Below are positions 16,895-25,000 of a DNA stretch of 64,000 nt, piece after piece. How positions within the stretch are numbered: the first letter of the stretch is position 1; each line of letters opens with the position of its first letter. The notes below the pieces were generated by a model. That model had not been told where the DNA came from. It did no database searches and saw only the letters and a list, made by a program, of their open reading frames with translations. Source of the DNA: CAYUIG01 sp964444685 (lineage in GTDB: Bacteria > Gemmatimonadota > Gemmatimonadetes > Longimicrobiales > RSA9); contig CAYUIG010000017.1 of assembly GCA_964444685.1 (NCBI GenBank), forward strand, positions 1 through 64,000. The letters are read 5' to 3'. Both the position numbers and the translations under genes were made by a program.

Positions 16895-17511
16895 GGAGCA
16901 ACGATCTCGTCTACCTCCTCATCAAGCCCTGGCCGCGGATCCTGTGGCGCTTCATGGGCGGCCTCACGGTCACCGGCCGGCATCACATCCCCCGAACGGG
17001 ACCGTTTCTCCTCGTAGCAAATCACCTGAGCAATCTCGACCCGCTCCTCATCCAGTCCGTCTGCCCGCGCATCATCTACGCGATGACCAAGAGCAGCCAG
17101 TTCACCGTACCGATCCTCGGCCCGCTCATGCCTCATATCCACGCCTTTCCGGTGCGACGCTACCAGATCGACCCGCAGGCCGTTCGTGTCGCGCTCCGGC
17201 GACTCGAGCAGGGGGAGGGGGTGGCCGTCTACCCTGAAGGCGAACGGAGCTGGGACGGTCGCCTCCAAAGCCCACGCTTAGGCACCCTCAGGCTGATTCT
17301 CAAGGCCGGCGTCCCCGTCGTCCCGGTCGGGATCAGCGGGTCCTACGAGGCCTGGCCGCGCTGGGCATCCCGGCCCGCACGTTGGCGGATCCGCATCGCT
17401 TTCGGCGAGCCTCTCGCGTTCCCCCAGGTCGACGATCGCGCCACCCGCGCACGGCTGCTTCCCGAAACGGCCGAACGTCTCATGGGTGCCATCCGTTCAC
17501 TGCTCGCCTGA
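16891..17511 (+). CDS. plsC: 1-acyl-sn-glycerol-3-phosphate acyltransferase (PlsC family)
   Basis: Predicted membrane-associated acyltransferase that makes phosphatidic acid, or acylates another lysolipid. The 206-residue product has the HX4D catalytic motif NHLSNLD (His at about residue 45), the block FPVRRYQID, the glycerophosphate-binding motif YPEGERSWDG (about 112-121) and the VPVVPVGISGSYEAWPR motif. It lacks an obvious extra transmembrane region beyond the short hydrophobic N-terminus. It is the last gene of the 17-gene + strand run; the 1.5-kb gap with the dif-like site follows. The exact substrate is unproven. Confidence 0.88.
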   Translation: MRSNDLVYLLIKPWPRILWRFMGGLTVTGRHHIPRTGPFLLVANHLSNLDPLLIQSVCPRIIYAMTKSSQFTVPILGPLMPHIHAFPVRRYQIDPQAVRVALRRLEQGEGVAVYPEGERSWDGRLQSPRLGTLRLILKAGVPVVPVGISGSYEAWPRWASRPARWRIRIAFGEPLAFPQVDDRATRARLLPETAERLMGAIRSLLA

Positions 17512-18203
17512 GTTCGTTCGTCCGCGCCCGCGGTCCGTTCGTTTCCGTTCTTTCTCTCGGTCAGTTCGTTCGAGAATGCCCGCTGTCGATTCGTCACCTC
17601 GGGTCGGGACCTGGACATTCGCTGGACACGCTTTCATGCTAGCTGTGAGATACCGTGCTGCAAGGTCTTTATCCATACACACTTGGCCAATTGCCGCGAA
17701 TAGAATGGCTCGGCGTGCGTGTGTGCGTATCGTTGGCTAATCGAGGTGCTCTGGAGTGCGTCCGGAGATTCAGAGGGCCTTATAGAGGTCCGAGCGAGGG
17801 TGCCCGTTGCTGTGAACCTTGCCCCACGCTGTAGCTGGGGCCGATTCGGCAGCTCCGCGCGCCGTCAGGGCGACCCCGGCTGCGCCGGAACCGGGAGTGG
17901 GGCACGCTTCACAGCTTGACGCGCAGCCGATCGTGCACCAGGAGAGAGGGTCGAGCGTCCCGGGGCAATTCCGACCGCATCGTGCCTGCGCGCCCGAATA
18001 AGTACGGCCTGAGGCGTGCGCATCGCCTCGCGCCGGCTGCACCATGGCCAGCTGTTTCCGCCTGGGTTTGTCCGCGCTCGTGCGCAACTGAGCCCGAACC
18101 CGAGGCTGGCCGGTGAGTGGGGTGCCGGTCGGGCGGTTGCTTCGCCTCCGGACGCCCCTCGACCAGCGGCGTGATCGCGGAGTGGAGAGGGGAAGGCCGG
18201 GTC

Positions 18204-18234
18204 GTTGTGGACGGTTCCGTGGGTTGTCCACAAC
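18204..18234. repeat. Inverted repeat GTTGTGGAC-N13-GTCCACAAC beside the dif-like site
   Basis: Perfect 9-bp arms (18204-18212 and 18226-18234) separated by 13 nt, ending 3 nt before the dif-like site. The right arm contains TTGTCCACA (18224-18232), identical to the DnaA-box form common in high-GC bacteria; the left arm is only a partial match to it. It could be a protein-binding palindrome; function is not shown. Confidence 0.6.
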
Positions 18235-18237
18235 TCT

Positions 18238-18265
18238 AGTTTACATAATGCTGATTATGCGAAGC
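18238..18265 (-). other. dif: Candidate dif site (XerC/XerD chromosome-dimer resolution site)
   Basis: A 28-bp site with 11-6-11 geometry. Read on the - strand it is GCTTCGCATAA (XerC arm), then a TCAGCA spacer, then TTATGTAAACT (XerD arm). The inner CATAA/TTATG dyad is perfect. The XerD arm equals, as I recall it, that of the Bacillus subtilis dif site, and the XerC arm differs from the E. coli arm GGTGCGCATAA at only two positions. It lies in the only gene-free gap, and flanking genes converge on it, as expected at the terminus. The XerC and XerD genes are not in the window. Confidence 0.85.
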
Positions 18266-18597
18266 GGGATTGGGCCTTTCGGGACTGTGTTATGCCTCGT
18301 TGGGACGGTTTCGGGCGCCCAAGGGCCGAATCCTCGGGCCGAACCCCCTTCCGTGTGGATGAAACGGCATGGATATCCACCGGAATCCGAACCGCGGCAA
18401 ATCGGTAGCGCACGACCGGAGTGAAATCGCCATCTCGAGTGTCTGCGAGCCCGACGTACCGATTCGACCCCGCCTTACGAGGTCGACCGTTCATCTCGGG
18501 CTCCGGATGCCTCGAGTTGTACGAGCGACGTCGGGCATGGCGGTTCCGGCACGATCAGTTTCGCCGGGACAGGGACGCCCGGCGTTCAGGCACCCCT

Positions 18598-18643
18598 TCA
18601 CGCGGTGTCTCGAAGTTCACGCGCGCGCAGTCGAGTGCACCGC
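18598..18643 (-). repeat. 46-nt near-copy of an internal larC segment
   Basis: These 46 nt match 49784-49829, inside larC, at 44 of 46 positions (differences at 18608 and 18636). Read on the - strand the copy would encode GALDCARVNFETPRE, against GALDCARVNFEAPRE in LarC. Similarity stops sharply on both sides. No surrounding reading frame continues the LarC sequence, so it is a fragment, not a gene. Confidence 0.8.
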
Positions 18644-18879
18644 TGATGCTGATCAGCGTCCGCGGCGCCTGGCCTAGGGCTTTTCGCGCAGGCTCCGGCC
18701 CCGGAAACACGGTGTTCGCGGTGCGTGTTGGCGCAACGTGTCGATTTGAGACGATTTGTCGCGATCGGAAATGGCAGAGGCTGCCGCTCAGGGGCTATGC
18801 GGCTGCGGAGAGGCACCAACACGCTTCGCGAACAGCGTTGTTTGGTGAGGCAGATTCCGCTCGGTTGGGCAGGTCCGTC

Positions 18880-18938
18880 CGGGAAGGGGCCGTCCCGATG
18901 ACGCAGAGTCCGGATGAGGCAGGGTCCGCCCCTTCCCG
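18880..18938. repeat. Inverted repeat with 11-bp arms CGGGAAGGGGC / GCCCCTTCCCG
   Basis: Perfect 11-bp arms at 18880-18890 and 18928-18938 with a 37-nt loop. It lies in the gap, 110 nt from the stop of the convergent TPR gene at 19052. No T-tract follows on either strand, so it is not a normal intrinsic terminator. Role unknown. Confidence 0.5.
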
Positions 18939-19051
18939 ACTCTCAAAGCCGGTGGGTGCGGACCCCAATGGGAATCCGTCCGGACACCTTCGGCGCGAGC
19001 ACGCGCTGCAGCCGCTCGCGGTCCTATCGGCCGGGCCGGAGGGTTCGGCGA

Positions 19052-19744
19052 TCAGCCCTGGGCCGCGGCCCGAGCTTCCTCGAGGCGCATCTCGAAGATC
19101 GTGCGCTGCGGATCGGCGATCGGCAGCAGGTTGACGGCGCGCTCGTACAGTTCGGCGGCGCCGGTGTGGTTACCCGCGTCGGTCCGCAGGCGGCCGGCCG
19201 CATCGAGGGCGCGTACCTGCTGGTAGACGTACGGTGCGCGGTTGGCGATGCGCAGCAGGGTCTGCTCCGCTTCCGCGGTCTGCCCGGCGACTTCCTGGGC
19301 GCTCGCCAGCAGGAATGCGGCCTGAGCGCCGAGGGGCCGGTCGAGATTGGACGCGAGGCCCTGCACCGTTTGAATTGCTGCCGCGTGGTCGCCGATCTCG
19401 AGCTGTGCCTGGGCGAGGAGGAGTCGTGCCTCCTGTGCCTCGGGCTGGTTCCCGTGCGTTGCGATGTAGCGCTGGAGGTCCTGAACGGCGAGGGCGGCGT
19501 TGCCGCTGAGGGCGGTCTGCCGTACCTGTGCCATCTCGGCGATGGCGCGCTCCCGGGCTACGGCGCGCTGGTTTCGGAACCAGAAGAAGCCGAGGAGGAG
19601 TACGACCAGCGCGATGCCGCCGAAGGTCAGGAGTCGGCGGTGTTCGCGAGCCCAGACGGTGGACTGTAGGACGCGCTCGACGAACACGTCGTCGGGCTGC
19701 GCCGCGGTCTTCTGCGTCCGGCGAGCGGTCGGGTGGCGGACCAT
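19052..19744 (-). CDS. YfgM-like membrane-anchored TPR protein
   Basis: A 230-residue protein with a charged cytoplasmic N-terminus, one transmembrane helix (LLTFGGIALVVLLLGFFWF, about residues 40-58) and an extracytoplasmic TPR-like helical repeat domain (AALAVQDLQRYIATHGNQPEAQEARLLLAQAQLEIGDHAAAIQTVQGL and following). This is the layout of YfgM/TPR_21 proteins, which in E. coli act next to SecYEG and periplasmic chaperones. The ATG at 19744 (MVRHPTARR) is used; the frame is open far upstream only as a shadow of the gene on the other strand. It is divergent from the TamA-like gene and points towards the dif-like gap. Confidence 0.8.
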   Translation of the reverse strand: MVRHPTARRTQKTAAQPDDVFVERVLQSTVWAREHRRLLTFGGIALVVLLLGFFWFRNQRAVARERAIAEMAQVRQTALSGNAALAVQDLQRYIATHGNQPEAQEARLLLAQAQLEIGDHAAAIQTVQGLASNLDRPLGAQAAFLLASAQEVAGQTAEAEQTLLRIANRAPYVYQQVRALDAAGRLRTDAGNHTGAAELYERAVNLLPIADPQRTIFEMRLEEARAAAQG

Positions 19745-19897
19745 GTAATCGTTGCGTGCTGTATTCGAAACGATCGCCCGCAGCCGCGGTGCGGCGCGGG
19801 CGATGGAGCAACAGAGGAAGGTAGGGAGGGTCGGAGGGTACGTCAAGCCGTGGCCCTGCCCTTGCAACCCTGCGACGCACGGGGACTTGGAGAGGTG

Positions 19898-22042
19898 ATG
19901 CGGAGAGCGGTGGCGCAGGCGCTCGTGCTCGCGGGCACGATGTGGGCGGCCGGGTGCGGAGTGCGCTCGGGTGGCGCGTCGCTGTATCCGGAGCTCGTCG
20001 AGTACGAGGGGCTGGAGGTCTCTGACGTCGACTTCGAGAACGCTGCGCCGTTCGGGGGCGACACGCTCTCGGCGCTGGTCACGACCGAGCCGACGCGCTG
20101 CAATCTGCTGGGACTTCCCTTCTGCATTCCGTTCACCGACGTCGGCCGGCAGGTGCATCGGCTGAACCTCTCGCGACTGGCGGCGGACGCGTCGCGGCTC
20201 GCGCTCTTCTATCGAACGGAAGGCTATTTCGGCACGGCGGTGCAGCCACACGTGGACTCCGTGTCGGGCGGCGTCGAGGTGCGGTTCGAGATCCGGCGCG
20301 GCGACCCGGTGGTGCTCGACAGCCTGGGCATCGAGGGTCTCGACGGCGTGCTGGACGCGGACTCGCTGCGTGCGGAGCTGCCGTCGCAGCCGGGCGACGT
20401 CTTCCATCTCGTCCGCTTCACGGAGTCGGCGGACCAGGTGCTGCGTGCGCTGCAGGAGCTGGGTCGTCCGCACGCACAGGTGCTGCGCAACTTCAGTGTG
20501 GACACCGCGCGCGACCGTGCCGAAGCGACGCTGTTGGTGATACCGGGACCGCAGGTCGCGGTGGATTCGATCGTGGTACGCGGCGCCGACGAATTGGGTC
20601 GTGCGGGTGCGGTGCGGCAGCTCACGTTCCGCGAGGGCGACCTGCTGCGCGTGACGGAGCTGCTCGAGAGCCAGCGCAACCTGTACGCGCTCGACCTCGT
20701 GCAGTTCGCGAGCGTGTCGTTGGCACCGGACTCGCTGCAGGCTACGCCGGGCGACAGCACGCGCGCCACGGTGATCGTGCAGATCTCCGAGGCTCCCGTT
20801 CATCAGGTGGATGCCGCCGCAGGATTCGGTACGGTGGACTGCTTCCGCGCGGACGCGAGCTGGCTGAGCCGCAGTTTCGGCCACAGTGCGCGCCGTCTCG
20901 CGCTCGGCGCGTCGGTGAGCAAGCTGGGGATCGGCGCCGGCCTCGGCGGCTCGCTGTGCTCGGCGTTCGAGTCGGACACGTTGCGCGACCGTCTCGACTA
21001 CCGCGCAACGGCGGAGCTCACGCAGCCCTACTTCCTGGGCCCGCTCAACTCGGTGACGCTCGGCGTGTTCGCGGAGCGGATCTCGGAGCCGGGCGTGTTC
21101 CAGCGCGAAGCGCAGGGTGGCGGTCTCGCAGTCACGCGGCGGCTGGGTCTGCGCTCGGCGGTGACGCTCTCATTCGATCTCGAGCGCGGCACCACATTCG
21201 CCTCACCCGTGCTCTTCTGCGCCGCGTTCCTCGTCTGTCTGCCGGAGGACATCGACAGGCTGACGCAGCCGCGCTATCGCAACAGTCTGACGCTGTCGGC
21301 GTTCCGCAACCGCACGGACAACCCGCTGGATCCGTCGTCGGGCTACACGCTCAGCTCCGCGATCGAGTGGGCGCCGCCGTGGCTCTTCTCCGATGTCACG
21401 TTCGTACGCTGGACCGGTGAAGGTTCGGTGTACCGGCGGCTCGCTCCGAACGTCGTCGGTGCGCTGTCGCTGCGACTCGGCAACTTCTTCCAGACCGCAC
21501 GCCTCGCCGGCGAAGCGGACTTCCTCCCGCCCGAGGAGCGTTTCTACGCGGGCGGCGCGGCTACGGTGCGCGGTGTCTCGCGCAACGCGCTCGGTCCTGG
21601 CATCTACGTCGCACCGGTGGCGACGCGCGACACGCTGACCGGTGACGTGACGGCCGACACCACCCGCGCGCGCTTCGTACCCACCGGTGGAACGACGCGG
21701 CTGGTGACGAATGCGGAGCTGCGCTTCCCTTCCCCGTGGCGCTCCGATGTGCTCGGCCTCGCCGCGTTCGTCGATGCGGGCATCATCGGTACGGGCCATC
21801 TCTGGGAGGCTGGAACGGATGGGCTGACGATCACGCCCGGCATCGGCCTGCGCATCACGACGCCGGTGGGGCCGGTGCGCATCGATCTCGCCTACGGTCC
21901 GGCGCGCACGCAGCCGGGGCCGCTGTACGTGTCCGATGCGGAGACCGGTCGCCTCGTACGCGTGCGCGACGTCTTCCAGCGGCCGGAGGATTCGTTCTGG
22001 CGGCGGCTCCAGCTTCACCTGGCCGTGGGCCAGGCGTTCTGA
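19898..22042 (+). CDS. BamA/TamA-family outer membrane protein
   Basis: Predicted outer-membrane beta-barrel assembly/translocation protein. The 714-residue product has a hydrophobic leader ending AAGC, so it may be a lipoprotein. POTRA-like repeats follow (about 25-330: VDSIVVRGADELGRAGAVRQLTFREGDLLRVTELLESQRNLYALDLVQFASVSL), then a C-terminal barrel with the family motif GGAATVRGVSRNALGPG near residue 550 and the last strands WRRLQLHLAVGQAF ending in Phe. The ATG 19898 follows a GGAGAGG ribosome site. It is 1 nt upstream of a TamB-like gene, so a TamA role in a TamA-TamB pair is more likely than the essential BamA. Confidence 0.88.
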   Translation: MRRAVAQALVLAGTMWAAGCGVRSGGASLYPELVEYEGLEVSDVDFENAAPFGGDTLSALVTTEPTRCNLLGLPFCIPFTDVGRQVHRLNLSRLAADASRLALFYRTEGYFGTAVQPHVDSVSGGVEVRFEIRRGDPVVLDSLGIEGLDGVLDADSLRAELPSQPGDVFHLVRFTESADQVLRALQELGRPHAQVLRNFSVDTARDRAEATLLVIPGPQVAVDSIVVRGADELGRAGAVRQLTFREGDLLRVTELLESQRNLYALDLVQFASVSLAPDSLQATPGDSTRATVIVQISEAPVHQVDAAAGFGTVDCFRADASWLSRSFGHSARRLALGASVSKLGIGAGLGGSLCSAFESDTLRDRLDYRATAELTQPYFLGPLNSVTLGVFAERISEPGVFQREAQGGGLAVTRRLGLRSAVTLSFDLERGTTFASPVLFCAAFLVCLPEDIDRLTQPRYRNSLTLSAFRNRTDNPLDPSSGYTLSSAIEWAPPWLFSDVTFVRWTGEGSVYRRLAPNVVGALSLRLGNFFQTARLAGEADFLPPEERFYAGGAATVRGVSRNALGPGIYVAPVATRDTLTGDVTADTTRARFVPTGGTTRLVTNAELRFPSPWRSDVLGLAAFVDAGIIGTGHLWEAGTDGLTITPGIGLRITTPVGPVRIDLAYGPARTQPGPLYVSDAETGRLVRVRDVFQRPEDSFWRRLQLHLAVGQAF

Positions 22043-22043
22043 C

Positions 22044-25000
22044 ATGGCGCTCGACCGGCGTCTGGGCGCCGCGCTCGTCGCGGCGGTCGTGACACTCGTC
22101 GCGGTCGTCGGCTTGTGGGTGCTGCGCGCCGGTGGTGGCGCGGAGCCGGATCGCCTGGCGCCCGGTCGTGCGCGGCACACCGGTGAGGACGGACCGGTCA
22201 TCGGCGCACTGATGCGCACGGTCGCGGATCGGCTCGCGAGCAACGCACCACCGACAGCGCCGTTGCGCGGGCCACTTCGATTCCGCGCCGCGCGCGTGCG
22301 TATCGAAGCGCCCGGCCGTGACTTCCTGACCGCCGATGTCGTGACCGGCACGCTCGAGACGAACGCACTTCGTACCGGCGACATCATCATCTCGGACCTC
22401 ACCGCAACGGGAGCGTCCGTCGCGATGCAGCAATCCGCGACCGGGGACTGGAACTACGAGATCCCGCTCGCGCGCCTGCTCGAGGATGATGACGATGATG
22501 ACGGCAGCGACCGCACGATCGCGATCCGCCGGCTGCGCGTGATCGATGGGAGTGCGGACATCGTGATGCCGGAGCGGACGGTGACGGCGCGCACTATACA
22601 GCTCGACATTCGCAGCGTACAGCTCGCGGGCCCGGAGCTGCCCGAGCCGCGCATGCACGTCGCGATCGGCACGGCCGACATTACGGGGCTGCTACCTTCC
22701 CGCCCCGACAGCACGCTCCCCGTTCGCGTGGAAGAAGCGGAGCTGCGCTTCCCCGAAGCGACGGTCGCGTTCGATGCCGAGCGCGCAATCATCGGAAATG
22801 CAGCGGTTACGCGCGTCGCCGGTGTGTGGGATCCGGGTGGCCCCGGGTACGGCATCGACGTGACTGGCACCGCTGCGGACGCGCGACTCGCGGACCTGCG
22901 GTTCATCGCCCCCGATCGTATCCCCGAGGAAGGAAGCGCGGACTTCCGCTTCGCGGTCGAGTCACTGCCAGACGGTGATACACAGATCCGCCTCTTCGAC
23001 CTGACGGCGTCGACGAACGGCTCTCAGGCAACCGGGTCGTTGACGTTCGTCTTCGGCGAGGAGCGCGCGGCGCTGCCCGAAGCGGACCTGACGGTCGCGC
23101 CGCTCTCGATCGCGCTGCTCGAACAGTTCGGTGCGCGCGACTTCCCAATTCGTGGAGATCTTACGGGCACCGTGCGCGGGACGGGAGGCGACATCCGCTT
23201 CGATCTCGCCGCCGCACTCGTGCTCGAGAGCAGCGGTGATGCATTCGAGGGCACGCTGACCGGAATGATGGCGTTCGCGCCCGACGGCGGGATGCGTGTG
23301 AACCTCGATGCCGGCGCCGATCTGGGTGGCGGTCGCGTGACGGCCACCGGCCAGGTCGCCATGGAAGGCGGCACGACGACCTACGACCTGACCGGAACCG
23401 TGACCGCTGTGGACGCGAGCGTTCTTACAGCGCGTGCACCGCCGGTCCTCGTGGGCGCGCGATTCACGCTGCGCGGGAGTGGCGTTTCGCCCGACAGCGC
23501 GCAGGCGCAACTCGTCGCTACAGGAGGATTCAGCGGCTGGGAGTCGGAGCCGGGCGACACGATCGCGGTTGCGCTCGCGGTGGACCGCGGTCTCCTGTCC
23601 GTGAGCCAGCTCGACCTGCGCCTGGCCGGGTTCGAAACCGAGGCCGCGGGCAACTGGCGGTTCGTCGAGCCGCGTTCCGGACGCGTCGCATACGACGCGA
23701 CGTTCACCACGCTGGACGCGTGGGGTCCGTACCTGCCGGTGATCGGCGACACGGCTGCCGTAGGTACGCTCGCGCTGCGCGGAACCATATCGGGTACGCT
23801 GGACGACCTTCAGCTCGACGGTGGCCTGACGGCACAGGATGTCCAGTCGGGTGGGTGGTCGGTCGGTGAGCTCACCGCCACGTACGCAGCGCGCACGGGC
23901 ATGCGCATGACGTTCGATGTGCGCGGAACCGGCAGCGCCCTCGGTACGCCGACGGAGGGCGTCTTCGAGGACGTCGCGTTCTCGTTCGCGCAGTCGCCGC
24001 CGTCACTCGCGGTGCAGGTGGATGCTTCGGCAACGGACGGCCGGGTGATCCGCATCGTCGCCGATGGCGTGGTGCCGGATTCCGGAGCAACCACGGCGAT
24101 GCTGCGGGAGCTGCGCCTCGATGTTGCGGGCGGGCAGTGGACGCTCGCGGCGCCGGCAAGCGTGCAATGGGGCGGCGGGCGCGTCGATGTCGTCGCATTG
24201 AGGATACAGGATGCGCGTGCGAGCGGACGCTTCGCGATCGATGGGAGGGTGTGGCCGCTCGAGGAGTCGGACGCAACGCTGGAGATCGTGGACCTGCCGC
24301 TCGAGGACGTGCAGCGGCTCGCGAACGTCGACCCGATCGTGACGGGTATGCTTTCGGCGCAGGGTCGGATCAGCGGCTCTACGACTGCGCCGGTCGTCGA
24401 GCTCACCTACGGTCTCGCCGACGGCGCGGTCCGGGGCGTCGCGCTGTCGTCGCTTTCGGGCGAGGTGAATCTCGCGGGCAATGTGCTGGACATCGTCGCG
24501 GCTGCTCGATTCGCGGCCGACACCGCCGGCGCGCTGGACCTGCGGGCACGACTGCCTGTCGAGGCGCGGCTCTCTTCGGACCCTGCGTTCCGTGTCCTTG
24601 ACAGCGGCGTCGTCGATGGCGAGCTGGTCGCGACCACGCTGTCGCTCGCGTCCTTCGCCGCGCTGTCGCCGTCGGTTCGCGACGTCACGGGTGTCCTCGA
24701 TGGCCGCGTCACACTCACCGGCACGGCGGACGCGCCCGAACTCGGTGGCGGGCTCACCGTGAGCGGCGGCGCGATGACCATACCCGCGCTGAATCAGCGG
24801 TACACGGATATCGTCGCCGATCTAGCACTCATCGGCCGGCGTCTCGTCGTGAACCGGGCGGAAGCGCACAGCGGCGGCGCGCTCACGATCGCCGGTGATG
24901 TGACGTTCGAAACCATTTCGGATCCGACCTTCGAGCTCCTCGCCTATCTCGATGGCTTCCGTCCGGTCGGGGTCAGTGATCGTACGGATGCGGCCGTGTC

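Larger units (their letters stand above)
17512..19051 (+). other. 1.5-kb gap with no convincing gene, terminus-like
   Basis: The longest stretch without a supported gene. Base composition is clearly less GC-rich than the flanks, especially 17640-17760 and 18235-18300. Open frames here (17770-18231 -, 18255-18494 -, 18421-19134 +) have no family motif, no good ribosome site and unusual residue content, so I call none of them. It holds the dif-like site, a 9-bp and an 11-bp inverted repeat and a 46-nt near-copy of part of larC, each listed separately. Nothing looks like an IS, integrase or rRNA. Confidence 0.75.

Noticed and set aside
17770..18231. A 153-codon - strand frame in the gap
   Set aside because: Rich in Arg, Pro and Ser with no domain, no good ribosome site and neighbouring frames equally open.
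18204..18265. Replication origin (DnaA box plus palindrome)
   Set aside because: Only one good DnaA-box match, no dnaA/dnaN/gyrB or AT-rich unwinding region, and genes converge on it instead of diverging.
18881..18937. KOPS-type GGGNAGGG motifs
   Set aside because: One copy occurs in each orientation within an inverted repeat, so no polarity can be read, and KOPS sequence is not known for this group.
18421..19134. A 237-codon + strand frame in the gap
   Set aside because: Biased residue content, no family motif, runs into the TPR gene antisense, and contains the larC fragment out of its coding frame.
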